From: Thiomicrorhabdus sp. Kp2
GTDB lineage: Bacteria; Pseudomonadota; Gammaproteobacteria; Thiomicrospirales; Thiomicrospiraceae
Direction of reading: 5' to 3'
DNA length: 64,000 nucleotides
Assembly (NCBI RefSeq): GCF_000478585.1
Contig: NZ_ARWI01000001.1
Coordinates: 2,661,707 to 2,725,706 of the forward strand
Shown here: positions 1 through 9,620 of the stretch, one piece after another
Numbering within the stretch: position 1 is the first letter of the stretch
Layout: each line of letters opens with the position of its first letter
The notes under the pieces: model-generated
The model's input: only the letters and a program-made list of their open reading frames with translations
Databases searched by the model: none
Told to the model about the DNA's origin: nothing
Position numbers and translations under genes: made by a program

Positions 1-3000
1 ATTGAGAGTATTCAATCACAGTTTGTTTATTTTGTGGATTTGGATGGTGAATTAACTGAAACTGAATTAGCGCATTTGAAGGTGCTATTAAATAATTCTG
101 AAGCCGAAAAAGCCGCAGAGCTATCTTCAGATAGTTGTATTGTTACTCCGCGACTAGGTACTATTTCACCATGGTCTTCTAAGGCAACAGATATTACTCA
201 TACTTGTGGTATTGAGCATGTGCATAGAATTGAACGTGGAATCGTTTATAGTTTTACTGGTGTATCTAAGCAAGATAAATCTGCCATGGAAGGTGCTGTT
301 CATGATCGTATGATGGAGCAAGTATCTTATGATTTCGAGTCTTTAGAAGGATTGTTCTCCCATCAATCACCTAAGCCATACTCAACAGTTGATATTGTTG
401 GTGGTGGTCGTCAAGCGTTGGAAGTTGCCAATGTGGAAATGGGCTTGGCACTGAGTTCTGATGAAATTGATTACTTGGTAGAGGCGTTTAATGGTTTAAA
501 TCGTAACCCAGTCGATGCTGAACTCATGATGTTTGCACAAGCAAACTCTGAACATTGTCGTCATAAAATCTTTAATGCGGACTGGACAATTGATGGTGAA
601 GATAAGCCTAATTCACTGTTCGGTATGATTCGTAATACCTATCAAAAAAACCCACAAGGCGTGTTGTCTGCTTATAGCGATAATGCGGCAGTAGTAGAAG
701 GTTATCCTGCTTCAAGATTTTTTCCAAACCCTGAAACACGTCAATATCAAACTCATAAAGAGAATGTTCACTTTCAGATTAAAGTCGAAACCCACAACCA
801 TCCAACGGCGATTTCTCCGTGGCCTGGTGCAGCGACAGGTTCTGGTGGTGAAATTCGTGATGAAGGTGCAACAGGTAAAGGCTCTAAACCAAAAGTTGGC
901 TTAACAGGTTTTACGGTTTCTAATCTTAATATTCCTGGTTTTAAACAGCCTTGGGAGCGTGATTATGGTAAACCCGCACGTATTGTGACGCCTTTTGAAA
1001 TTATGATGGAAGGGCCGCTAGGTGCAGCTGGTTTCAATAATGAATTTGGTCGTCCAGCCATCAACGGTTATTTCCGTACTTATGAAAATACTTTTACAAC
1101 GAATGATGGTGAAGAAGTCCGTGGTTATCACAAGCCAATCATGTTGGCGGGTGGTCTAGGAAGTATCCGTGAAGAGCACGTTCAAAAAGGCGATATTCCT
1201 GTTGGTGCTAAATTAGTCATTCTTGGTGGGCCAGCCATGTTAATTGGCCTTGGTGGTGGAGCAGCCTCATCGGTCGATACGGGAGCTGGTTCCGAAGCTC
1301 TTGACTTTGCCTCTGTTCAGCGTGAAAACCCAGAGATGGAACGTCGTGCGCAAGAGGTCATTGACCGTTGTACCTATTTAGGTGAAGCAACACCGATTGC
1401 GTCTATTCACGATGTAGGTGCGGGCGGTATCTCTAATGCCTTCCCAGAGCTAGTAAATGATGCTGGTAAAGGTGGACGTATTGATTTACGTTCTGTACCA
1501 AATGATGAGCCTGGCATGTCGCCAATGGAGATTTGGAGTAATGAATCTCAAGAGCGTTATGTTATTGCGGTTCATGCAGATAAAATTGAGCAGTTTGAGG
1601 ATATTTGTAAGCGTGAACGTTGTTTATACGCCATTGTAGGTGAAGCAACCAAAGAGCAAGAATTAATTGTTAACGACACCGTTTTTGACAATAATCCAGT
1701 GGATATGCCTTTAAATGTATTGTTAGGTAAACCGCCTAAAATGCACCGCTCCGCCGAAACACGCAATATTCCTCAAGCAGGTTTTGAAACTGCAAATTTA
1801 GATTTTGAAGATGTTACTGAACGTTTATTAAAATTACCGACCATTGCCAGCAAAAACTTCTTAATTACCATTGGTGATAGAAGTATTACAGGTATGGTAA
1901 CTCGTGACCAGATGGTGGGGCCATGGCAAGTGCCAGTGGCTAATGCGGCTGTAACTTGTGCCGATTATTCTGGCTATACTGGTGAAGCAATGGCTTCTGG
2001 TGAAAGACCGCCTGTGGCTTTGATTAACCCAAAAGCTTCTGCTCGTTTGTCTATTGCTGAGGCGATTACCAATATTGCTTGTGCAAAAATCGCAAAAATG
2101 AGTGATATTAAAATCTCTGCAAACTGGATGGCAGCAGCAGGACATCCTGGTGAAGATTCGGCACTGTATGATGCTGTTGAGGCGGTTGGCTTGGAACTGT
2201 GCCCAGAGCTTGGTATTGCTGTGCCCGTTGGTAAAGATTCAATGTCTATGAAAACGGTTTGGCAAGACGGTGATGAATCTAAAGCAGTTATCTCTCCTGT
2301 ATCTCTAAACATCACGACTTTTGCCCCTGTTCAAAATGTGCGTAAGACTGTGACTCCTCAATTGAGAACGGATTTGGGTGAAACCGAGTTATTAGTGATT
2401 GACCTTGGTAAAGGTCAGAACCGTGTGGGAGCAAGTTGTTTAGCACAGGTTTATAATCAAGTAGGTGATGTATCTGCTGATTTAGATGATTCACAAGACC
2501 TACTTAATCTGTTTGATGCGACTCAAGAGATGTTGACTACTGATTTAATGACGGCCTATCATGATCGTGCTGATGGCGGTTTGCTGGTGACATTATTAGA
2601 AATGGCCTTCGCTGGGCATTGTGGTTTAAATGTGGATGTGTCTGCATTAGGCTCAGAAGCAATTGCTGCGCTGTGTGCAGAAGAGATTGGGGTGGCTATA
2701 CAAGTTACTACTGAAAATAAAGCTGCTGTGTCGGTCATTTTGGATAAATACAACCTAACGTCAATGTCACACTGGGTTGGCTCAACAGCGGATAACGATC
2801 AAATTAATATTCAAGCGCATGGTAAAACGTTGCTTAACAAACCGCGTAAGACTTTACAGGCCTGGTGGTCTGAAACGTCTTATCGTATGCAAGCCTTGCG
2901 TGATAATGAAAATTGTGCGCAACAAGAATTTGATTCCATTCAAAATGATGAAAATACTCAGATTGCACCAGTGGTTACCTTTGATGCTAATGATGATATT

Positions 3001-3789
3001 ACATCTGAATTTACAGGTAAGCCACGCCCTAAAGTGGCTATTTTACGTGAACAAGGTGTAAATGGTCAGCAAGAGATGGCTGCGGCTTTTGATAAGGCAG
3101 GGTTTGATGCGATTGATGTGCATATGACTGATGTATTGTCTGGCTCAGTTAAGTTCGATGATTTCAAAGGTTTGGTTGCATGTGGTGGCTTCTCTTATGG
3201 TGATGTATTGGGTGCAGGTCGTGGTTGGGCTAATTCAATCTTATTTAATGAAACAGCCCGTTCAGAATTTGAAGGTTTCTTCAATCGCCAAGATACATTT
3301 ACCTTGGGTGTGTGTAATGGTTGTCAGATGTTATCAAACCTTAAAGAAATTATTCCTGGTGCAGAAGGTTGGCCAGCGTTTGTTCGTAATGAGTCTGAGC
3401 AGTTTGAAGCACGTTTCTCTCAGGTAGAGATTCAAGATTCACCATCTATTCTATTAAAAGGGATGGAAGGAACGCGTATCCCTGTTGCAGTAGCGCACGG
3501 TGAAGGTCGTATGGATTTTGGAGCTGGATCATCTGCTGATGTAGCTGGACTGGTTGGTCTACGTTATGTTGATGCGATTGGTAATCCAACGGAAACTTAT
3601 CCATTTAATCCAAATGGAACAGAAGCAGGGATGACAGGGTTAACTACGCCTGATGGACGAGTTACCATTATGATGCCTCATCCAGAACGAGTATTTAGAA
3701 CCGTTCAAAACTCATGGCATCCAGATGGATGGCAAGAAGATGCTCCTTGGATGCGTTTATTTAGAAACGCTCGCAAATGGGTAGGGTAG
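1..3789 (+). CDS. purL: Phosphoribosylformylglycinamidine synthase, 5' end missing
   Basis: FGAM synthase converts FGAR, glutamine and ATP to FGAM in cytoplasmic purine synthesis. The reading frame is open from base 1 with no stop. Residues before the first possible GTG (base 34) still resemble the PurL N-terminus, so the true start lies upstream of the window and about 1262 residues are visible. This is the large single-chain proteobacterial form (about 1290 aa in E. coli). The PurS-like N-terminal part is followed by two AIRS-type synthase halves (for example [19 protein letters not shown] and [12 protein letters not shown]). A C-terminal class I glutaminase follows, with the nucleophile in [10 protein letters not shown] and a His in [18 protein letters not shown] palindrome at 2857-2864 lies inside the gene. 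No clear terminator follows. Confidence 0.97.
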   Translation: MESIQSQFVYFVDLDGELTETELAHLKVLLNNSEAEKAAELSSDSCIVTPRLGTISPWSSKATDITHTCGIEHVHRIERGIVYSFTGVSKQDKSAMEGAVHDRMMEQVSYDFESLEGLFSHQSPKPYSTVDIVGGGRQALEVANVEMGLALSSDEIDYLVEAFNGLNRNPVDAELMMFAQANSEHCRHKIFNADWTIDGEDKPNSLFGMIRNTYQKNPQGVLSAYSDNAAVVEGYPASRFFPNPETRQYQTHKENVHFQIKVETHNHPTAISPWPGAATGSGGEIRDEGATGKGSKPKVGLTGFTVSNLNIPGFKQPWERDYGKPARIVTPFEIMMEGPLGAAGFNNEFGRPAINGYFRTYENTFTTNDGEEVRGYHKPIMLAGGLGSIREEHVQKGDIPVGAKLVILGGPAMLIGLGGGAASSVDTGAGSEALDFASVQRENPEMERRAQEVIDRCTYLGEATPIASIHDVGAGGISNAFPELVNDAGKGGRIDLRSVPNDEPGMSPMEIWSNESQERYVIAVHADKIEQFEDICKRERCLYAIVGEATKEQELIVNDTVFDNNPVDMPLNVLLGKPPKMHRSAETRNIPQAGFETANLDFEDVTERLLKLPTIASKNFLITIGDRSITGMVTRDQMVGPWQVPVANAAVTCADYSGYTGEAMASGERPPVALINPKASARLSIAEAITNIACAKIAKMSDIKISANWMAAAGHPGEDSALYDAVEAVGLELCPELGIAVPVGKDSMSMKTVWQDGDESKAVISPVSLNITTFAPVQNVRKTVTPQLRTDLGETELLVIDLGKGQNRVGASCLAQVYNQVGDVSADLDDSQDLLNLFDATQEMLTTDLMTAYHDRADGGLLVTLLEMAFAGHCGLNVDVSALGSEAIAALCAEEIGVAIQVTTENKAAVSVILDKYNLTSMSHWVGSTADNDQINIQAHGKTLLNKPRKTLQAWWSETSYRMQALRDNENCAQQEFDSIQNDENTQIAPVVTFDANDDITSEFTGKPRPKVAILREQGVNGQQEMAAAFDKAGFDAIDVHMTDVLSGSVKFDDFKGLVACGGFSYGDVLGAGRGWANSILFNETARSEFEGFFNRQDTFTLGVCNGCQMLSNLKEIIPGAEGWPAFVRNESEQFEARFSQVEIQDSPSILLKGMEGTRIPVAVAHGEGRMDFGAGSSADVAGLVGLRYVDAIGNPTETYPFNPNGTEAGMTGLTTPDGRVTIMMPHPERVFRTVQNSWHPDGWQEDAPWMRLFRNARKWVG

Positions 3790-3889
3790 AAGTTTTATTT
3801 TTTTAGGGTATCGAAGCTTTAAGTACAAAATAAATGTTTATAAGAAATTGCTAATAAGTTTTTTCTGTTAATTGATAACTTTCATTTAT

Positions 3890-3918
3890 TTGACTTTAAT
3901 AGGACGAACCCTTAAATT
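3890..3918 (+). promoter_or_regulatory. Possible sigma70 promoter of soxB
   Basis: A TTGACT box (3890-3895) and a TAAATT box (3913-3918) are separated by 17 bases, about 80 bases before the soxB start. Both boxes deviate from consensus. Because the region is AT-rich, such a match could occur by chance. Confidence 0.3.
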
Positions 3919-3995
3919 GTTCTGACTAATTTAAAAGCCCTTGTTTTATAGTGTATAAAAAAGGGGTGTTATTTTCATTAAAACGGAGAGACCTA

Positions 3996-5909
3996 ATGTC
4001 TTTAAATCGCCGCGAATTTCTTCACGTAATGTCAATGGCTGCTGCAGCTGGAATGTTACCTGGTACTGCAAGTGCAATGTCTGGTGGAGCTGATAAAGCT
4101 GCTATCGCTAAAGCTTCTGATGAGATCTATAACCAACCTATGAAAGGAAAGGTTCGTCTTTTACACATCACAGATACTCATGCACAGTTAAAGCCTATTT
4201 ATTTCCGTGAACCTAACGTTAACTTAGGTACGGGTCCTGCGTTTGGTAAGTTACCGCATGTTGTTGGTACAAAATTGTTACAAGAAATTGGTGTTAAAGA
4301 AAACACTCCTCTAGCACATGCATTCTCATACATTAACTTTAAAGATGCTTCTGAACAGTACGGTAAAGTAGGTGGTTTTGCACACGTTAAAACATTGTTA
4401 GATAAGTTGCGTGAGCAAGCTGGTGGTCGTGATAATACGTTAACTATGGATGGTGGTGATTTATGGCACGGTTCAGGTACTGCGTTATTTACACGTGGTA
4501 TGGACATGGTTGAAGCATCAAACCTATTAGGTGTTGATATTATGACTGGTCACTGGGAATTTACCTATGGTGAAGCAGAAGTATTTAAGAACCTAAATGC
4601 ATTCAAAGGTGAGTTTTTAGCGCAAAACGTACGTATTAAAGAAGATTCACTGTTTGGTGATGATTACCGTGAAATGGTAGCAGCTCATAATGGTGTAGGT
4701 CTTTATGATGAAGATGAAGCTCGTGCATTTAAGCCGTATACAGTTAAGATTGTAAATGGTGAGCGTATTGCTGTTGTAGGTCAAGCATTCCCTCGTACTG
4801 CAAACGCAAACCCACAGTCAAACTTCCCAGATTGGTCTTTCGGTCTTCGTGAAGATGCTCTACAAGAGTTAGTTGACAAAATCCGTGAAAAAGAGAAAGT
4901 AGCGGCTATCGTTATGATCTCTCACAACGGTATGGATGTTGATATCAAGATGGCTTCACGCGTAAGCGGTATTGATGCAATCTTTGGTGGTCACACTCAT
5001 GATGGTATTCCAAAGACGACTCCTGTTAAAACTCCTGAAGGTGGCGTATGTCACGTAACGAATGCGGGTTCTAACGGTAAGTTCGTAGGTTGCATGGATT
5101 TAGATATTCAGAACGGTAAACTACGTGGTGTTGACTACAAATTACTTCCTGTATTCTCTAATGTGTTAGCTGCTGATGCAGAAGTTCAGACTTTCATTGA
5201 TCACCTTTACACTAAGAAATATGATGAAAACATCATTGAATCACGTAACCCTGATCGCGCTGTAAACAAAGACCGTTTAGGTAAGACTTACGGTGAAATC
5301 TTAGGTGAAGAACTAGCTGTAGCAGAAGATACTCTATACCGTCGTGGTAACTTCATGGGTACTTGGGATCAGATTATCGTAAACTCTCTACGTGAAGAGC
5401 ACGATACTCAAATCGCAATGTCTGCTGGTGTTCGTTGGGGTACTTCAGTTCTAGCTGGCGAAATGATTACTATGGAACGCGTTATGGATGAAACGTCTAT
5501 GACTTACGGTGAAACATACAAGTCAGAAGTGACAGGTGCTCAAATGAAAGATATCCTAGAAGGTATCTGTGAGAACCTATTCCAAAAAGACCCATACCTA
5601 CAGTCTGGTGGTGATATGGTACGTCTTGGTGGTATGGACTACGCTTGTGAGCCAAATGGTAAATTCGGTAGCCGTATTTCTGAAATGCGTCTAGATGATG
5701 GTACGCCTTTAGAAGCAAACAAAACGTATACTGTTGCTGGTTGGGCGCAGGTTGAAGCTGTGGGTCAAGGTCGTCTAATGTGGGATGTTGCAGCTGATTA
5801 CCTACGTAACCATAAAGGTTCTACTAAGCTTAAGAAAATTAACCATCCTAAGCTTAAAGGTGTTAAAAACAACCCTGGTATCGAAGCATACGAAGGTGAA
5901 ATGGCTTAA
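3996..5909 (+). CDS. soxB: Thiosulfohydrolase SoxB, Tat-exported
   Basis: SoxB is the periplasmic dimanganese enzyme of the Sox thiosulfate-oxidising system. It hydrolyses the sulfonate group from the SoxY-bound intermediate and releases sulfate. The start is ATG 3996, because GGAGAG lies just upstream; an in-frame GTG at 3951 has no such site. The protein is then 637 aa. Residues 4-9 (NRREFL) followed by an Ala/Met-rich stretch form a twin-arginine signal. The metallophosphoesterase core shows ITDTHAQLKPIYF, GGDLWHGSGT, GHWEFTYG and GGHTHDG, followed by a 5'-nucleotidase-type C-terminal domain. No soxXAYZ or soxCD gene is nearby, so this is a stand-alone soxB; scattered sox genes are known in Thiomicrospira-type bacteria. 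Its own terminator is split by the downstream IS. Confidence 0.97.
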   Translation: MSLNRREFLHVMSMAAAAGMLPGTASAMSGGADKAAIAKASDEIYNQPMKGKVRLLHITDTHAQLKPIYFREPNVNLGTGPAFGKLPHVVGTKLLQEIGVKENTPLAHAFSYINFKDASEQYGKVGGFAHVKTLLDKLREQAGGRDNTLTMDGGDLWHGSGTALFTRGMDMVEASNLLGVDIMTGHWEFTYGEAEVFKNLNAFKGEFLAQNVRIKEDSLFGDDYREMVAAHNGVGLYDEDEARAFKPYTVKIVNGERIAVVGQAFPRTANANPQSNFPDWSFGLREDALQELVDKIREKEKVAAIVMISHNGMDVDIKMASRVSGIDAIFGGHTHDGIPKTTPVKTPEGGVCHVTNAGSNGKFVGCMDLDIQNGKLRGVDYKLLPVFSNVLAADAEVQTFIDHLYTKKYDENIIESRNPDRAVNKDRLGKTYGEILGEELAVAEDTLYRRGNFMGTWDQIIVNSLREEHDTQIAMSAGVRWGTSVLAGEMITMERVMDETSMTYGETYKSEVTGAQMKDILEGICENLFQKDPYLQSGGDMVRLGGMDYACEPNGKFGSRISEMRLDDGTPLEANKTYTVAGWAQVEAVGQGRLMWDVAADYLRNHKGSTKLKKINHPKLKGVKNNPGIEAYEGEMA

Positions 5910-5964
5910 TTTATTAGTTAATAGATTATTAAGTTATTTAACACTCAATAAAAAACCAGCTTTA

Positions 5965-5989
5965 TGAAGTGACCCCCAAATGTTGGACA
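5965..5989 (+). repeat. Left terminal inverted repeat of the IS
   Basis: The repeat begins TGAAGTGACCCC and ends GTTGGACA. It matches the reverse complement of 7364-7388 at 23 of 25 bases. Confidence 0.9.
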
Positions 5990-6008
5990 CCAACTTTGGG
6001 GGTTTTTC

Positions 6009-6521
6009 ATGTCCAAATACAATCGAGAATTTAAACTGGCGATTGCTAAGCAATGCCTTTCTCATGAATCCAGTCTGTCCATTTCCAAGCGACTCGGTAT
6101 TCCAGATCGCTATATCCGTTACTGGACACAAGTCTATCGTTTCCATGGTCAAAATGCGTTTATCAAACGAAACACACCATACTCTTTTGAAGACAAATAT
6201 CGTATCCTAAAACACATGCGTGAAAATAACTGGTCTATTAGTTATACCAGTATTGTCCATAACATGAGTTCTCCAGGTACGATTTCTACTTGGCTCACTC
6301 AATTCGAACGGTTCGGCCTTTCAGGCTTGCAGCCTAAAAAGCAGGGTAGAAAAATGAAAAAAAACCAAAAGCAAGAAACCATTAAACCAACCGAACAAAT
6401 GAGCCTAGAAGAGTTACGAGAAGAACTCGAATACCGTCGAGCGGAGAATGCTTATTTAAAAAAGCTCGATGCCCTGCTTCAGGAAAAAGAACGCCAAACC
6501 AAGAAAAAGCAGGGCTCATAG
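6009..6521 (+). CDS. IS3-family transposase OrfA (helix-turn-helix)
   Basis: This 170-aa DNA-binding subunit recognises the IS ends. Two helix-turn-helix segments are visible: residues about 10-45 (KQCLSHESSLSISKRLGIP) and about 75-110 (ISTWLTQFERFGLSGL). A charged, leucine-containing coiled coil follows near residues 130-165, as in IS150-group OrfA proteins. The ATG follows a G-rich stretch inside the left end. The last codons AAG AAA AAG (6501-6509) form a slippery AAAAAG run just before the TAG stop. A -1 shift there would join OrfA to OrfB. Confidence 0.9.
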   Translation: MSKYNREFKLAIAKQCLSHESSLSISKRLGIPDRYIRYWTQVYRFHGQNAFIKRNTPYSFEDKYRILKHMRENNWSISYTSIVHNMSSPGTISTWLTQFERFGLSGLQPKKQGRKMKKNQKQETIKPTEQMSLEELREELEYRRAENAYLKKLDALLQEKERQTKKKQGS

Positions 6522-6583
6522 ATCAGCTTAGAAAGTTCTATCCACTTAAACATCTTCTCAAGGCCGCAGGGCTTGCGCGCAGT

Positions 6584-7357
6584 GTGTTTTATTACCATCA
6601 GGCGCGCAATGCGCTGCCTGATCGTTATGCGGACGTTAAAAGAGCGATTCAACAACTCTGTAATGAGCATAAAGGTCGTTATGGGTATCGACGCATGACC
6701 TATGCGTTAAGACGCTTAGGTCACTTTTTAAACAAGAAGGCCGTTCAACGTTTAATGCAAGAACTGAACTTGAAGTCATTCGTCAGGCCAAAGCGTTACC
6801 GATCCTATAGAGGTCAAGTAGGCCGAATTGCCGAAAATGTGCTTCAAAGAAACTTCCGTGTTGATGCACCGGATAAAAAATGGGTCACCGATGTCACGGA
6901 GTTTAAAGTCGGAGAACAGCGAGTTTACTTATCCCCAGTGATTGACCTGTTTAACCAAGAAGTGATTAGTTATCGAGTGGCCAAGAGTGCACGGCTACCA
7001 CTGGTGACCGACATGCTAAAAGAAGCAGTCAATAAGTTAACAGGCAAAGTCAAACCGATATTCCACAGTGATCAAGGCTGGCAGTATCAGCATAGTGATG
7101 TACAGAAGTTACTAAAAGAGAATGGATTAACTCAGAGCATGTCAAGAAAAGGGAACTGTTTAGATAATGCGGTTGCTGAGAACTTTTTTGGAATCCTCAA
7201 AACCGAGATGTATCATCGTAAGAAGTTCAATAGCGCTGAGCATCTAATGGAAGAAATTAAAGACTATATTGAGTATTACAATACAAAACGAATCAAGGTG
7301 AAACTAAAAGGCCTGACTCCGATAGAATATCGAAATCAGGCCTTAAGTGCCGTTTAA
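6584..7357 (+). CDS. IS3-family transposase OrfB (DDE integrase core)
   Basis: This is the catalytic half of the transposase, in the -1 frame relative to OrfA. The frame is open well upstream of the first GTG at 6584; residues read from about 6509 (beginning AGLIDQLRKFYPL) belong to the same domain. The usual product is therefore probably an OrfAB fusion made by frameshifting at the AAAAAG run at 6504-6509. An HTH_21-like N-terminal part (GRYGYRRMTYALR) precedes an rve core. The catalytic residues are D in WVTDVTEF, D in FHSDQGWQY and E in AENFFGILKTEMY. The frame is intact to the family's usual C-terminus. Confidence 0.92.
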   Translation: MFYYHQARNALPDRYADVKRAIQQLCNEHKGRYGYRRMTYALRRLGHFLNKKAVQRLMQELNLKSFVRPKRYRSYRGQVGRIAENVLQRNFRVDAPDKKWVTDVTEFKVGEQRVYLSPVIDLFNQEVISYRVAKSARLPLVTDMLKEAVNKLTGKVKPIFHSDQGWQYQHSDVQKLLKENGLTQSMSRKGNCLDNAVAENFFGILKTEMYHRKKFNSAEHLMEEIKDYIEYYNTKRIKVKLKGLTPIEYRNQALSAV

Positions 7358-7363
7358 CTAAAA

Positions 7364-7388
7364 TGTCCAACTTTTTGGGGTCACTTCA
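7364..7388 (-). repeat. Right terminal inverted repeat of the IS
   Basis: On the plus strand this reads TGTCCAAC to GTCACTTCA. It is the partner of 5965-5989 and is followed by the TTA duplication. Confidence 0.9.
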
Positions 7389-7425
7389 TTATGCTGGTTT
7401 TTTTATATCTAGAGTTTTGTTGTTT

Positions 7426-7451
7426 ACAAGTTACCAGGCCTGGTAACTTGT
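7426..7451. repeat. 26-bp perfect palindrome centred on ACCAGGCCTGGT
   Basis: The arms are ACAAGTTACCAGG and its exact complement, followed by TTTTT on the plus strand. It holds one copy of the window-wide CAGGCCTG motif (7435-7442). It lies between the IS and the stop codon of the next minus-strand gene and could work as a hairpin terminator for plus-strand readthrough. Confidence 0.8.
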
Positions 7452-7453
7452 TT

Positions 7454-7924
7454 TTAAAGATGGCAAAGGGTTTTATTTATTCGATGCTGGGCAATATTGT
7501 TACCTTTTAAGTCTTCATACTGAACAATAACTTCTTTATCCAATCCTTCCCCTTGAATCGTGTAAAACATATCGGTTTTACAGTAGCTATCAATAATATT
7601 TAAGGTAAAGCTATTTTGAAAGTTCACGCCATTCACTCGACTTGCTGTACCAGCTATGTTATCAATCATTGCGCTATAACTAAGTTTGGGATTGTGGGTT
7701 ACTTGAATAATGATTTGTTTATTTTTTTGAAAGGTCGATATGTGTTCAATTCCAGGTCTTGAATGGGTATGAAGATATAAAGTCAGCGTTTCATTTAAGG
7801 TGTTTACGAGGTCATAAACCGTGTTGCTTTGGTTTTTTTCGTGCTCATTGTTGTCATTTGCCATTAACGGAGTGGCTAGATATATTAGGTTGACAAAGAT
7901 AAGCGGTAGATAGAGATTATTCAT
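7454..7924 (-). CDS. Hypothetical small secreted protein
   Basis: I do not recognise this 156-aa protein. Residues 1-22 form a plausible Sec signal peptide (MNNLYLPLIFVNLIYLATPLMA), so the mature part is probably periplasmic. The mature chain is polar and beta-rich. It has two late cysteines (DSYCKTD and the final KTLCHL) that could form a disulfide. The gene stands alone: the IS lies downstream and an unrelated minus-strand unit begins about 190 bases upstream. Gene status is supported by length, the signal peptide and ordinary codon use; no function can be assigned. Confidence 0.65.
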   Translation of the reverse strand: MNNLYLPLIFVNLIYLATPLMANDNNEHEKNQSNTVYDLVNTLNETLTLYLHTHSRPGIEHISTFQKNKQIIIQVTHNPKLSYSAMIDNIAGTASRVNGVNFQNSFTLNIIDSYCKTDMFYTIQGEGLDKEVIVQYEDLKGNNIAQHRINKTLCHL

Positions 7925-8029
7925 TAAATAAGTAATATTGATTAATATTTTCTCATTATAGTTTGCTCATTCTATTAAATGAATAGTTTTGAGTAATATT
8001 TTAATGACTTTTAAAGTCAATATTCTACA

Positions 8030-8057
8030 AGCCTTGGGATTGTGAAAACCCAAGGCT
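8030..8057. repeat. Inverted repeat downstream of the DUF6428-like gene
   Basis: AGCCTTGGG (8030-8038) pairs perfectly with CCCAAGGCT (8049-8057) across a 10-base loop. It lies about 50 bases past the stop of the minus-strand gene and could be a weak terminator, but it lacks a strong T tract. Confidence 0.45.
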
Positions 8058-8110
8058 CTAGTCAACTAGGTGAATTTGATATTTCTTTAGCCTATTTGAG
8101 TTTTGCGTAT

Positions 8111-8647
8111 TTAACCACAACAACTTGTTTTTGCGCTTGGTGAGCAACAACTGGATTGTGTTATAGATGTTTTATTTGAGTTGCTACAGCAAGAATTTGT
8201 GGCATTGTTATCAATCTCTTGTTGATGTCGAACAGCCGCTAAACACTGTGTTTTTGAGAGTGTTAAATGCAAATTAATGGTGTCCTCAGTTTGCTCAATA
8301 CGTTCAATAGGGTAGAGGGATACTAAATCTGTTTTATATTCAATTAATAACTCACTGTTGTTTGCATCAGGTAATAAATTCAAAATGAATTGGCTCTGTT
8401 GCAAAATTTTAGCCGTTGTCTGTGCTGTTAAACGGTGTTGGGTATCAATACCTAACCAAAGTTGGATTTGCACTTGATGTTCAGTGCGGGTATGTCCTCC
8501 GCAATCAATGAAGTTACGTGAAACCGAACCTATATCTGTCATATGGTAGTGAGCGGGAATCATTTCATTATTCGGTAAATAAAATCGAAGTTGTTTCGTT
8601 GGGTTGTTTGTAATTGCATCATTAAATTCTTTAAATAGAATGCTCAT
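8111..8647 (-). CDS. DUF6428-like protein with Cys-Cys-rich tail
   Basis: The start at 8647 is chosen because GGAGAC lies six bases upstream of ATG; a longer frame to 8716 has no such site. The 178-aa protein resembles the DUF6428 family as I remember it (core around FYLPNNEMIPAHYHMTDIGSV, then CGGHTRTEHQVQIQLWLG). The last 30 residues contain three Cys-Cys pairs (SCCS, SSCCS, SCCG), a pattern of thiol or soft-metal binding. An ECF sigma factor gene that also ends in Cys-Cys lies 131 bases upstream on the same strand, so the two probably form a stress-response pair. The function is unknown; metal or metalloid sensing is inference. Confidence 0.6.
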   Translation of the reverse strand: MSILFKEFNDAITNNPTKQLRFYLPNNEMIPAHYHMTDIGSVSRNFIDCGGHTRTEHQVQIQLWLGIDTQHRLTAQTTAKILQQSQFILNLLPDANNSELLIEYKTDLVSLYPIERIEQTEDTINLHLTLSKTQCLAAVRHQQEIDNNATNSCCSNSNKTSITQSSCCSPSAKTSCCG

Positions 8648-8778
8648 TTTGTCTCCATAATAAATTGTGTTTTTGTACTCCCTTATGTAGACGGTAAGAG
8701 TTGGAAAAAGACGCAAAATAAATGGTGAGTATTTAATGAATTTAAACTTTAAAAAGTGAAGAGTAGGTTTTAGTTTGA

Positions 8779-9369
8779 TTAACAGCAGCTAGAATCATTG
8801 GGTTTACATATCAATGTAGAGCTTGCTGTTTTTTTTGTATGAAAATCTTCAATTTGATTTGATTGATTTAGTTCAAATTCACAACACTGATGCAGTAAGT
8901 CTTTTAATAGAGCTCGACCGCGTTGTACTCTAGATTTAGCACCTGATAATGAAATCCCATCTAAATCAGCAATGTTTTGTTGAGTTAATCCTTGAATTTC
9001 AGATTGGTGAATTGCAAGGCGGTAATCTGTAGGTAAAGCATCTATTAAAGGGGTTAAGCATTCTGAGAGAGCTTGGCGGTTTAGTTCAGTTTCTTCAAAT
9101 AGATTGCCTAAATCCTCAGTTGTAAGCCAATCTGGTAAAGTTTCACTGACCTTGTTTGTTCGATAGTAGTCAATAATGGTGTTGCGAGTAATTTGAAAAA
9201 GCCAGCTTTCCAATTTACTGCTCTCTTTCAAATCATTTAGCTTTGGTAAGGCTTTAATAAAAATCTCTTGTAATAAATCTTCAGCATCGAGCTGTTGGCT
9301 CACACGGCTTTTAATAAAATTTAAGAGTTTAGCGTGGTAGGTTCTCCATATTGTTTCAGCATTGTGCAT
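8779..9369 (-). CDS. ECF-type RNA polymerase sigma factor, SigZ-like
   Basis: This is an alternative sigma factor of the extracytoplasmic-function class. ATG 9369 follows GGAGG with six-base spacing, which is preferred over the adjacent TTG. Sigma region 2 is at about residues 10-75 (DAEDLLQEIFIKALPKL, then SWLFQITRNTIIDYYR). Region 4 is at about 110-160 (LTQQNIADLDGISLSGAKSRVQRGRALL). The C-terminus extends past region 4 and is Cys-rich: HQCCEFE and a terminal SSCC. No anti-sigma factor is adjacent. The downstream DUF6428-like gene shares the Cys-Cys tail. Control through the cysteines is inferred, not shown. Confidence 0.85.
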   Translation of the reverse strand: MHNAETIWRTYHAKLLNFIKSRVSQQLDAEDLLQEIFIKALPKLNDLKESSKLESWLFQITRNTIIDYYRTNKVSETLPDWLTTEDLGNLFEETELNRQALSECLTPLIDALPTDYRLAIHQSEIQGLTQQNIADLDGISLSGAKSRVQRGRALLKDLLHQCCEFELNQSNQIEDFHTKKTASSTLICKPNDSSCC

Positions 9370-9509
9370 CAATAACCTCCAAGTTTTTGCATTTAACTAA
9401 TTTTTTAAAAAAACGATGTAACCCAAAATTACAGGAACTACTATGCCATTGTAGGGTAGTGGTTGCTAAGTCATGTTGGATGTCGATAGGTATAGTGCGT
9501 GAGTAATTA

Positions 9510-9539
9510 ACCGTTGACTCAGGTTTATGAGGCAACGGT
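9510..9539. repeat. Inverted repeat between the sigma-factor and DsrE-like genes
   Basis: ACCGTTG (9510-9516) pairs with CAACGGT (9533-9539), with an inner CTC/GAG. It lies about 80 bases downstream of the DsrE-like minus-strand gene and may be its terminator. There is no strong T run. Confidence 0.4.
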
Positions 9540-9620
9540 ATTTAAAGGCTGTCTAAATTGATTTTAACGACTGAGTTTTCTAATGGAATCCATTTTTAGG
9601 TGTTGGTTTGGATTTTAAGC

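Larger units (their letters stand above)
5965..7388 (+). mobile_element. Intact IS3-family (IS150-like) insertion sequence
   Basis: This 1424-bp element is bounded by 25-bp imperfect terminal inverted repeats (5965-5989 and 7364-7388, two mismatches) beginning TG and ending CA. A 3-bp TTA duplication flanks it (5962-5964 and 7389-7391). It carries orfA and a -1 frame orfB encoding a DDE transposase, the IS3 family plan. Both frames are open, so it looks recently active. It is oriented the same way as soxB. It contains no CAGGCCTG palindrome, although that motif is common elsewhere in the window. Confidence 0.93.
5950..7404 (+). terminator. soxB terminator split by the IS insertion
   Basis: The left flank of the IS ends in AAAAAACCAGC (5950-5960) and the right flank begins GCTGGTTTTTTT (7393-7404). 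If the IS and one copy of its TTA duplication are removed, the two halves join as an 11-bp perfect stem with loop TTTAT and a T tract. That is a textbook rho-independent terminator for soxB. The arms are now about 1.4 kb apart. Confidence 0.8.

Noticed and set aside
1861..2315. Two minus-strand frames opposite purL
   Set aside because: They overlap a conserved, certain gene and have the composition of an antisense shadow.
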